Positions 56,886 to 64,000 of a stretch of DNA of 64,000 bases are shown piece after piece. The position numbers and the translations under genes were made by a program. The DNA comes from G963676095 sp963676095. Lineage in GTDB: Bacteria > Bacteroidota > Bacteroidia > Bacteroidales > Prolixibacteraceae. Positions within the stretch are counted from its first letter, which is position 1, and the number at the start of each line of letters is the position of its first letter. The notes beneath the pieces were generated by a model, which was given only the letters and a program-made list of their open reading frames with translations, was not told the DNA's origin and did no database searches. The DNA lies in NCBI GenBank assembly GCA_963676095.1, contig OY781040.1, positions 7,575,544 through 7,639,543 on the forward strand, read 5' to 3'.

Positions 56886-58875
56886 GAAATTTACAGATGA
56901 GAACAAGAAAAGGAACGCCCTGCTGGACGGACCTTACAACCCGGTAACCGGGGAAGGGGGGCCGCTGGAAAGGCAGGAGGTGGCCTTCGCAGACCGGGAA
57001 GGACCCCTGTTCCTGCCCGTGGGGATGCTCAATGTCCCCTGGGTAAACTTCCTAACCTCCTTCCGCTCCCTTTCGGATGCGTCTGCGGCCCTTCACATGA
57101 AACCGGAGGAAATCCTTTTCACCTTGTCCGAGGAGCGTTTCAAACATGACTTCGAGTTCTGGGCGGCCACTACGGCCAGGATCAAGCCCAAGACCGGCGG
57201 CGATTTTATCCCCTTTTTCCTGAACAGGCCACAGCGGAAGGTCCATGCCGTGACCTGGAAACAGGTCTTAAACCGTGAACCGGTCAGGCAAATACTGTTA
57301 AAGTCCCGCCAGTTCGGGGGATCGACCTATTACCAGGTTTTCATGGGCTACATCCAGGTCATCCACAAGACCAACTGGAACAGCCTGGTGGCGGCACACC
57401 TGAACCAGTCGGCTACCAACATCCGCCATATGTTTTCCACCCTGGCCAGATATTATCCCAAGGGGCTTGCGTCAAACTTTACGATCAAAGGGTTTGAGAA
57501 TACTTCAAACATAAAGATCATCCCGGAGCGCAACTGCAAGATCACGATCGGCTCCATCGAGACGCCGGATTCGGTCCGCGCCGACGACGTGGCCATGGCC
57601 CACCTTTCCGAGATCGGCCTGTGGAAAAAGACGGAAGGCAAGTCCCCCGAGGACCTCTGCCAGTCCATCCTGGGGACAATACCCACGGTCCCCTGGTCGA
57701 TGTACGTGCTGGAATCAACGGCCAAGGGGGTCGGCAACTTCTTTCACCGCTCGTGGCAGAATGCCGTCAGCGGGAAAAACGGCCTTACACCGGTTTTCAT
57801 CCCCTGGATGGAGGACCCCAAGAACAGGGTCCCGTTCCGCAGTAAAGAGGAAATGGTTTCCTTAATAAATACCTTATCGGATTATGAGCTGTACCTGTGG
57901 CAGCTGGGGGCAACCCTGGAGGGGATCAGTTTTTACCGCTTCAAGCTCAGGGAGATGAACGGGGACGGGTGGCGGATGAAGTCCGAGTTCCCGTCCACCC
58001 CGCAGGAAGCTTTCCAGAGCACCGGACAGCGGGTATTCGCCCCCTCGTATGTGGCTGCTGTAAGGCAGGACTGCACGGGACCGGTCTTTAAAGGGGAAGT
58101 CTTTGCCAGGGCAAGGCGGGGAAAAGAGGCCCTGGACAAGGTCCGTTTTGAAGAAACCAGGGAGGGTAATTTATGGGTCTGGGCCATGCCCGACCTGACA
58201 GAGAAAATAGAAAACCGCTACTGCGCCTTTGCCGATATCGGGGGAAGGACCAGGAAGGCGGACTATTCCGCCCTTAAAATATTTGACCGTTACTGGATGC
58301 TGGACGGGGGGTCCCCGGAAGTGGCAGCCGTCTGGCACGGGCACCTGGACCAGGACCTGTTTGCCTGGAAGTGCGCCCAGATCTGTAAGATGTACGGCAA
58401 TGCCCTGCTGGCCGTGGAGGTAAACTCCCTGAAAAAGGAAAAAACCGAAGGGGACCACTTCCTGACCGTCCTGGACGAGATTGCCCCCTATTACCGGGAG
58501 CTGTATATCCGCAATGATTTTGAGAAGGTCGGGGACGGGTATGTCCCCAAATACGGGTTCCAGACCAATGTCAAAACCAAGGGGCTGATCATCAACTCCC
58601 TGAATGCGGCGGCCCGGGAAAGGATGATGAAGGACAGAGGCCAGGACGAAGGGTATTACTACATCGAGCGGGACCTCAGGGCAGCCGATGAGATGGACTG
58701 GTACGAGGTCAAACCGGACGGGACGCTGGGGGCCGTGGAAGGGGAACATGACGACCTGGTCATCGTAACTGCCGGGGGCGTGTGGCTGGCCACTAAGTTT
58801 ATGAAGCCGCCGGTAAGGATAAAAACCGACAGTCAGGTGAAAAAAAGGATTTTACGGTCGGAGGCAAGTTTTTAG
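56875..58875 (+). CDS. terL: Terminase large subunit, 666 aa
   Basis: ATPase: LKSRQFGGSTYYQVFMGYIQ (Walker A variant KSRQFGGST), VAMAHLSEIGLWKKTEG (Walker B and catalytic Glu), LESTAKGVGNFFHRSWQ (coupling motif). Nuclease: YCAFADIGGRTRKADYSALK (first Asp), LAVEVNSLKKEKTEGDHF and a late acidic EGEHDDLVI. It pumps and cuts DNA into the prohead with the portal. It alone in the virion module is on the plus strand with the small genes around it. Confidence 0.88.
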   Translation: MDIEKFTDENKKRNALLDGPYNPVTGEGGPLERQEVAFADREGPLFLPVGMLNVPWVNFLTSFRSLSDASAALHMKPEEILFTLSEERFKHDFEFWAATTARIKPKTGGDFIPFFLNRPQRKVHAVTWKQVLNREPVRQILLKSRQFGGSTYYQVFMGYIQVIHKTNWNSLVAAHLNQSATNIRHMFSTLARYYPKGLASNFTIKGFENTSNIKIIPERNCKITIGSIETPDSVRADDVAMAHLSEIGLWKKTEGKSPEDLCQSILGTIPTVPWSMYVLESTAKGVGNFFHRSWQNAVSGKNGLTPVFIPWMEDPKNRVPFRSKEEMVSLINTLSDYELYLWQLGATLEGISFYRFKLREMNGDGWRMKSEFPSTPQEAFQSTGQRVFAPSYVAAVRQDCTGPVFKGEVFARARRGKEALDKVRFEETREGNLWVWAMPDLTEKIENRYCAFADIGGRTRKADYSALKIFDRYWMLDGGSPEVAAVWHGHLDQDLFAWKCAQICKMYGNALLAVEVNSLKKEKTEGDHFLTVLDEIAPYYRELYIRNDFEKVGDGYVPKYGFQTNVKTKGLIINSLNAAARERMMKDRGQDEGYYYIERDLRAADEMDWYEVKPDGTLGAVEGEHDDLVIVTAGGVWLATKFMKPPVRIKTDSQVKKRILRSEASF

Positions 58876-58878
58876 AAA

Positions 58879-59091
58879 ATGGACGAAACAGAAAAATACA
58901 TCTTATTAAGGTACTCAAAAACACGCTGGCCTTTCCTTCCGGTAATTGAAATCATCAACCGCTTCGGGGAGAAAGGGCGTGCCAGTCTTAACAAATTATA
59001 CAGGGAAGGAAAAATCAGGAAAAGGCCCGGGTTTAACGGGCCGCTTATCGAAATAAAAACAAGGGAACAGGAAAAGGAAGGACAATTATGA
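58879..59091 (+). CDS. Small phage protein, 70 aa
   Basis: EKYILLRYSKTRWPFLPVIE, KASLNKLYREGKIRKRPG: winged-helix-like and basic; its stop overlaps the next gene start. Function unknown. Confidence 0.5.
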   Translation: MDETEKYILLRYSKTRWPFLPVIEIINRFGEKGRASLNKLYREGKIRKRPGFNGPLIEIKTREQEKEGQL

Positions 59092-59504
59092 ACGCATTAC
59101 AGAACATTTTAAGGAGCAGGGCCTCCATCTATAAAGTTGATTTTACCCAACAACAGAAGAAGGCCGTTTACAGGGCCATGAACGACTATGCCCTGCGGGA
59201 AGTATCACACTATCGTTACAGGGAAATAAAAAAAGTAATAAACGAAGGTATCTTATTTATCAGGTGGGACAACATTATCCTCCGGGTCCGCAGGATGGCC
59301 CTTAAGGCTGCAAAGCGGAACGCGCAGCTCAGGGCCGACACGGAGAACCGGAAAATTTACTGTATCCGCAAAAGCCTGGTAGGTTACACGCTGCTGTCCA
59401 CCAAAGACGTGGAATATAACAAAAAGATCAGGGTCCTTGGAACGAACGTGGACGCCCTGAAGCTGGCTGAAACGGCTGATTTTATCGCTTACCCGAAAAA
59501 ATAA
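59088..59504 (+). CDS. Hypothetical phage protein, 138 aa
   Basis: Basic, helical N-terminal half (YKVDFTQQQKKAVYRAMNDY; ALKAAKRNAQLRADTENRKI) and a beta-type end (VRVLGTNVDALKLAETADFI-like). Overlaps the preceding gene by 4 bases. Not recognised. Confidence 0.5.
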   Translation: MNALQNILRSRASIYKVDFTQQQKKAVYRAMNDYALREVSHYRYREIKKVINEGILFIRWDNIILRVRRMALKAAKRNAQLRADTENRKIYCIRKSLVGYTLLSTKDVEYNKKIRVLGTNVDALKLAETADFIAYPKK

Positions 59505-59551
59505 TAAACAAAATAAAACCTTGCGGTAAACAGGCAACCGCTCATAAAACA

Positions 59552-59977
59552 ATGGAAAAATATTTAGGCGTTAAAATCGTCAGCGCAGAACCCGCATGGA
59601 AAGGGGCTGTAACAGATGGAAAAAAAGGGAACATGGAAAGCGGACATATTGCAGTTATCCCAAAATCAGGCTATACCGGGGATAAGGTCCCTTTGTACTG
59701 GGGGGATGGTTACAAAGTAGTTTATGAAGACGGCTATGAATCATGGTCGCCCAAAGAAGTATTTGAAAAAGCTTATAAACGTTTCGATGAATCAGTCGGT
59801 AACGTATTAATCGGAATGGAGCCATCAATGGATATATGGTATATTGTAGACAAAAGAGTACTTAAGTCACGGGCTATTGATATTGCTAAAAACCTTCCTA
59901 CTGTTTCTAATACAACTGAGTTGTTGGAAGAGGCCGATAAAATAGTTCATTACCTTTCACAACCGATTGATAAATAA
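59552..59977 (+). CDS. Phage protein with DUF2829-like look, 141 aa
   Basis: KYLGVKIVSAEPAWKGAVTD, GYTGDKVPLYWGDGYKVVYE, DGYESWSPKEVFEKAYKRFD. The G-Y-K-V-x-Y-x-D-G-Y-x-S-W-S-P pattern occurs in small phage proteins of unknown function. A bidirectional terminator follows. Confidence 0.6.
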   Translation: MEKYLGVKIVSAEPAWKGAVTDGKKGNMESGHIAVIPKSGYTGDKVPLYWGDGYKVVYEDGYESWSPKEVFEKAYKRFDESVGNVLIGMEPSMDIWYIVDKRVLKSRAIDIAKNLPTVSNTTELLEEADKIVHYLSQPIDK

Positions 59978-60004
59978 GACAAAAACGTTGTTGAATAAGC
60001 AAAA

Positions 60005-60030
60005 GCCGGGCAAATCACCCGGCTTTTTTT
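60005..60030. terminator. Bidirectional terminator between convergent phage operons
   Basis: AAAAGCCGGG-CAAATCA-CCCGGCTTTTTTT: 6-bp GC stem with T7 on the plus strand and a matching A-run before it, so it can stop both the terminase operon and the portal operon. Confidence 0.85.
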
Positions 60031-60081
60031 ACCAACAAAAACCAAACTAAACGATGAAAAACAATATTTATGCAAAAATTA

Positions 60082-62073
60082 TCATGCAACAGGATTTGAT
60101 TTGATCATGTTACTCAATTGGGCTATCTGTCCCGGGTCGACCCCTGCCTGCTGATTGAAATTCTGGTTTATGCCCTGCATGGCCTGTTGCTGGCCGATTT
60201 GTCCCTGGGCCATCTGTTCCCGCTTGTTCCGGATATCTTCCAGTACAGACTGGGCAAAAGGAAGGTTCGAGTTTTCAAGATAGGTTTCAATATCGATCAG
60301 CTTGTTCATCACAAAATCCTTTAAAATATCATCGACCCAGCTTTTATAAGTCGGCGAATCTGTCGACTGGCCGATAACCAGGTCGAATTCCGAGCCGAGG
60401 CCATCGAGCAGGGAAGGGTCATACATGTTATTTTCGCCCGGCTTTCCCGAGATGGCCAGGTACCTTTTGTCCCGGTAGAACTGGATGATCGTTTTCAGCA
60501 CTTTAAAGTCCCTTCTCTTCCGGAAGGAGCCGAACGATTCCAGCAGGTCCCGGCTGTTGTTGGAGGCATTGACGGCCTCCTGCGCATAACGGGACGAAGG
60601 GGTCCCGGCATTCGGGGACTGTCCCTGCATGGCAGGCTGGACACCGGAGATATCATTAAGCCATTTTAATTGCAGGCTTATTAGCTCCGTGATCCCCAGG
60701 TTCGGCATTTTACCCCCCAGCTCAAACGGTGGCTGTGCCCCTCCGCTAAGGTCCAGGACAAAGACCCCGCCGACCTGCCTGTAGGTGGCCCCCAGTTCTT
60801 CCGGGGATTTCCCGTCTACTGATTTTTCATCAAACACGACCGCATTCTTCGCGCTGGTGCCCATGATAAAGTCCCAGAGGGTAACCAGCCGGTTGATGTA
60901 TTTCTGCTGGTCGATAATATCTTCAATGGGTCCCCAGACCTCCCCGTTGATCAGCGGGTAAGGGTACATCACAAAAGGGTGGGAGCCGTGACTGTAAGGC
61001 GTTTCCCCTTCGCGGAGCACCTGCCCGTACGGGGTAAGGAACTTGTAAAACCATTTAAAGGAAACGGAAGTATCGTAAACGATCAGCTTTCCGGCAATCT
61101 CTTCATCCGTCCACCCGGCTTCCGTGAATTTCTGCACCCTGGAATTATTGATCGCCAGTAAACCGTTCAGGCTGCCTTCCCAGGCCCCTTCTTCCCCGGC
61201 TGCCGGGTCCCAGTATTCGATCACATCGACCGCCTTTTTCTCCCAGACTTCGATCACCCGGCATTTGGAAGGGTCCTGTGCAACATAGAAATCAAGGCTT
61301 TCGTTCCTGCGGTCTGACAATCCGTAATAATCGATGATTTCATCCTTACTGACTGCCGAATATAATTGTAAGAGCCTGTCCTTATCCTGCTTTGTTTTGG
61401 CAAAATTGACGAATAACTCGTCCAGGCTGATATCATGGATTTGCCCGATACACCGCAGGTCATTTAACCGGACATCTTTAATATCCGGGTTAAAAAAGAT
61501 GTAATTGGGATCGATGTATTCGAGTACAATATCGAACCGTGCCAGTTCGGGGATAAAATCATACCCTATCTTCTGGACCGGCAGGCCGGAGAGCAGGAAC
61601 AGATCGAGGGTCCGGGGGTCAATCTCCCGGGTCTCGTTCAGGTTCAGGGCGTATTGCAGGGCATTGGAAAGCATCTTTTCAATGTCGGCAGAATTGGGTT
61701 TACGGCTGATAACGATCGACTTGCCCTTGTCGCTGCGGAACAGCCCCAGTAATGATTTGGCTATCGGGCGGATAATATTCTGTTTCAGGGGAAGTTTTCC
61801 CTGGCTGCGGATATAGTCGTCTTCCCGGACGATATGCCCGTTGTCGTCCTTGGTATAATCGCTCCACTGGTCTCCCCGGTTAAACTTACAGTTCCTGCGG
61901 TACCTTTTTCTTAGATCATAAAGGGAGTCCCAGTACTGCCGGTAGGTTTCAAGGTCCTGGACATTCTCCGAAACGTTTTTGTCCGGGGTGTCTTTGACAA
62001 TGGACCTTGATTTTAACCCCTTTGTCCTGCGGGAAATCCGTTGTAAATCATAATTACTGATATCTGTTATCAT
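60082..62073 (-). CDS. Portal protein, 663 aa
   Basis: Portal-like landmarks: QYWDSLYDLRKRYRRNCKFN near the start, KNIIRPIAKSLLGLFR-type segment (KLPLKQNIIRPIAKSLLGLF), YIDPNYIFFNPDIKDVRLND, then WDFIMGTSAKNAVVFDEKSV and GQSPNAGTPSSRYAQEAVNA. The Gln-rich C-terminus (QMAQGQIGQQQAMQGINQNF) is common in large portals. The ring forms the DNA entry channel at one capsid vertex and docks the terminase. Its stop overlaps the next gene by 4 bases. Confidence 0.82.
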   Translation of the reverse strand: MITDISNYDLQRISRRTKGLKSRSIVKDTPDKNVSENVQDLETYRQYWDSLYDLRKRYRRNCKFNRGDQWSDYTKDDNGHIVREDDYIRSQGKLPLKQNIIRPIAKSLLGLFRSDKGKSIVISRKPNSADIEKMLSNALQYALNLNETREIDPRTLDLFLLSGLPVQKIGYDFIPELARFDIVLEYIDPNYIFFNPDIKDVRLNDLRCIGQIHDISLDELFVNFAKTKQDKDRLLQLYSAVSKDEIIDYYGLSDRRNESLDFYVAQDPSKCRVIEVWEKKAVDVIEYWDPAAGEEGAWEGSLNGLLAINNSRVQKFTEAGWTDEEIAGKLIVYDTSVSFKWFYKFLTPYGQVLREGETPYSHGSHPFVMYPYPLINGEVWGPIEDIIDQQKYINRLVTLWDFIMGTSAKNAVVFDEKSVDGKSPEELGATYRQVGGVFVLDLSGGAQPPFELGGKMPNLGITELISLQLKWLNDISGVQPAMQGQSPNAGTPSSRYAQEAVNASNNSRDLLESFGSFRKRRDFKVLKTIIQFYRDKRYLAISGKPGENNMYDPSLLDGLGSEFDLVIGQSTDSPTYKSWVDDILKDFVMNKLIDIETYLENSNLPFAQSVLEDIRNKREQMAQGQIGQQQAMQGINQNFNQQAGVDPGQIAQLSNMIKSNPVA

Positions 62074-64000
62074 GGTTTTCCGTATTTATTGATTACTTCT
62101 TTCATTTTTTCAACGATCTTTTTTTGAAGTTCATCAGCTTTATCAAAGTTCCCGTCATCATCAGATTTTTGTTCCATCTTTCTCAGGTTGGAGATATTTT
62201 TATCCATCATGTAAATGGCCATATAATCATCCATCCGGGAGTCTTTTGAAAGTTCCATTGCCTTTTCACTTTCCTGATGGTTTATTGCATCATTGACCAT
62301 GCGGATATGAATGGTGGCATCCTGTACTATTTTATTATAGTCACTTTCCAGGTTATCTTTTCTGGCCGATTTATTTACATGAAAACCGATCCCGTGGGTG
62401 AGCGCATCAAAAGCATCCAGGTCCCCCATTGCATAAGCCATTGCATTTTGGACCGGTACCGGGGTCCAGCCTCTCAGCTGATCAAGTATAAATGAGGGGA
62501 TCTCATCCCATTCAAGGGGGCCGTTATCCCCGGGTGTGCCCCATTTATTAAGGTGCCCCCTTAATTTTCCGCCCTTAGGTTCCCCCACCCGGTAACCTTC
62601 CCTGTCATTGGAACGGGTATAAACCCCTTTGTTATCAATTCCCAATAACTCTGGAAGCGTAGTATAACGTTTCCCCTGCCAGTTAGTCCCTTCCAGTACG
62701 CCAAGGGCCGTACCGGTTAAAATGCTCCCCTTGTTTTTCGCTGATTGCAGGGGGAACATGATAAACTTAACCGGGTCTTTGAAATGCCCCAGGATTGAAA
62801 AGTAATAACTGACATCCCCCTTCGCCTCTTCCGGCGCTCCGCTTCCCAATGCGTTATGGAGGGGGGTTATATCCACGGAAAGCCAATTGAGCCTTTCCGG
62901 GTCCTCAAAAGCATTTTTATAAATCCGTTCAACGGCATCCCGGTAACTTTCTTCCTCCTTGTCATTACGGTCCCATAAAGCCATCAGCAAATTAAGGGCT
63001 ACTGAAGTAAAGGCGGTCCTTAAAAAGGCCCTGAACCAGAATTTCTGGTTCATATGCCTTTCTTCCCTGGAACCGGCTGCAATCGCATTGACCATGGTCC
63101 GGATGTTCGATTCGGTCCAGTCCGGGGCCAGGGCCAGCAACCGGAATACATGCTGTGTGACAGGATTCCTTCCCATTCGCTGTAAATGGAGCCCGCCAAA
63201 ATCATTATTGATTAATTCGGCAACCATTTTTGCAATCAGGTTGTGGTCCATTTCCGGATGTTTCTGCAACATCTCTTTATATTCCAATAAAGCAGCTTTT
63301 ACTTTTAATCCGGCTCCGTATTTATTGAATAGAAAATTAGTATGTTGTTCATGTAAATTGAGGATTTTTTGTCTTACAGCCGGTAATATATTATGATTGT
63401 CAAGATATCTTCCTATTCTTGATTTTTCCTTAAAATACATTTCGTCCCAGTCCTGGATCCGTCCAACCGTCAGTCCATTGCGGATTAATTGCCCGACCTC
63501 CGGCTTCATTTCATAAAGGCTTTTCAATCCATCTTTATACGCTTTTATCGGGTTGATATTTTTCCATTTCGCTGCCCCCGCGAGCATATATGACCTTGCA
63601 AATGCCATGTGATGGAAAAATGACCAGGAAAGAATTGTCGATTTTAAAACTGCATTAAACCGGGTCAGGGCCTGAACCCAGCCCGGTCCCTTTGATGTCC
63701 CTAAAATATTATTTAATCTACGGGCTATTTTTGATGGTGCATAAACCTTTTTCCTTTCAAGGACGCTGCCGTCTTCCGCAATTGAGAAATTTTCCCCCTT
63801 ATACCCGCTTCCTGTTCCGACTGTTTTTACCTTTACCCATTTCCTGAAATTCGGATGTTTGATCTCTTCATATCCGGGCATGGGGTAGGTGGTGAAAAGA
63901 GGTTCCCCTTCCGGACCTTGTAACTGAAGGCCAAATTCCATCAGGTGACGGTTTTCAATCACATTATTGATCTCGGTACGGAGAATCTGAAGGTTATTGG
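62070..64000 (-). CDS. Large internal virion protein, LPD38-like, 5' end beyond window
   Basis: The frame is open to the right edge; the GTG at 63962 is internal. Segments such as WVQALTRFNAVLKSTILSWS, FFHHMAFARSYMLAGAAKWK and NPVTQHVFRLLALAPDWTES (then NIRTMVNAIAAG) match the LPD38-type domain of large polyvalent phage proteins, which are packed in or ejected from the virion. Remaining 350 residues are mixed and end in a coiled coil (KADELQKKIVEKMKEVINKY). Total length cannot be told from here. Confidence 0.65.
   Translation of the reverse strand, partial: NNLQILRTEINNVIENRHLMEFGLQLQGPEGEPLFTTYPMPGYEEIKHPNFRKWVKVKTVGTGSGYKGENFSIAEDGSVLERKKVYAPSKIARRLNNILGTSKGPGWVQALTRFNAVLKSTILSWSFFHHMAFARSYMLAGAAKWKNINPIKAYKDGLKSLYEMKPEVGQLIRNGLTVGRIQDWDEMYFKEKSRIGRYLDNHNILPAVRQKILNLHEQHTNFLFNKYGAGLKVKAALLEYKEMLQKHPEMDHNLIAKMVAELINNDFGGLHLQRMGRNPVTQHVFRLLALAPDWTESNIRTMVNAIAAGSREERHMNQKFWFRAFLRTAFTSVALNLLMALWDRNDKEEESYRDAVERIYKNAFEDPERLNWLSVDITPLHNALGSGAPEEAKGDVSYYFSILGHFKDPVKFIMFPLQSAKNKGSILTGTALGVLEGTNWQGKRYTTLPELLGIDNKGVYTRSNDREGYRVGEPKGGKLRGHLNKWGTPGDNGPLEWDEIPSFILDQLRGWTPVPVQNAMAYAMGDLDAFDALTHGIGFHVNKSARKDNLESDYNKIVQDATIHIRMVNDAINHQESEKAMELSKDSRMDDYMAIYMMDKNISNLRKMEQKSDDDGNFDKADELQKKIVEKMKEVINKYGKP

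Overview
The window reads as a chromosome segment of a Bacteroidota bacterium carrying an integrated element and most of a prophage. The host call rests on a hybrid two-component sensor (Reg_prop repeats, Y_Y_Y domain, histidine kinase), lipoproteins with an SCSD-type lipobox, promoters of the TTG-N19-21-TAnnTTTG class, secreted proteins with NVGIGT repeats, and a tmRNA tag starting with a glycine codon. All calls come from reading sequence and translations; no database search was run.

Layout. (1) 1-7.2 kb, host backbone: the 5' part of a hybrid sensor kinase (minus strand, cut by the left edge), a small lipoprotein, a Spy/CpxP-like periplasmic protein, then a graveyard of five gene remnants (ene-reductase, AraC regulator, two short-chain dehydrogenases, a zinc-type dehydrogenase end) joined head to tail. 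(2) 7.5-12.2 kb: hipBA toxin-antitoxin genes behind a promoter framed by an 11-bp inverted repeat, then a 991-residue TOTE-type primase/SF2 helicase. (3) 12.16 kb: a tRNA 3'-end-like sequence directly after the helicase stop codon, followed by a tyrosine recombinase; this looks like one end (attL) of an integrated element whose other end lies beyond the window.

(4) 13.8-30.7 kb, an AT-rich accessory island: orphan antitoxin-like gene, membrane-anchored Mrr-N/EVE-like protein, mazEF, two paralogous NVGIGT surface proteins each followed by a structured repeat, the mobile-mystery A/B (HTH/Fic) pair, a toxin-antitoxin-SecB-like chaperone operon, a HEPN-like protein, a complete IS630 element, an FRG-TPR protein beside a metallophosphoesterase-NTPase fusion, and a secreted alpha/beta hydrolase.

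(5) 30.8-64 kb, a more GC-rich tailed-phage genome: repressor and early promoter; small early proteins including a repeated YFLGIPF family; a non-coding RNA block with a tRNA-Met-like gene and what appears to be a circularly permuted tmRNA; recombination and replication genes (DUF1351-like, RecT, MBL hydrolase, NinG, Rha/KilAC, SSB, HNH, replication initiator, DnaC-like ATPase); then a virion module in alternating orientation: tail and lysis genes, a caspase-like protein, a repetitive fibre, coat and scaffold on the minus strand; small and large terminase on the plus strand; portal and a large internal protein (cut by the right edge) on the minus strand. Several virion-module proteins carry signal peptides.

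The genes fit a temperate phage that brings its own annealing recombinase, replication initiation and perhaps ribosome-rescue RNA, flanked by an island dense in conflict and addiction systems. The strongest novelty candidates are the permuted phage tmRNA, the phosphoesterase-NTPase/FRG pair, the YFLGIPF family and the caspase-like virion-module gene.
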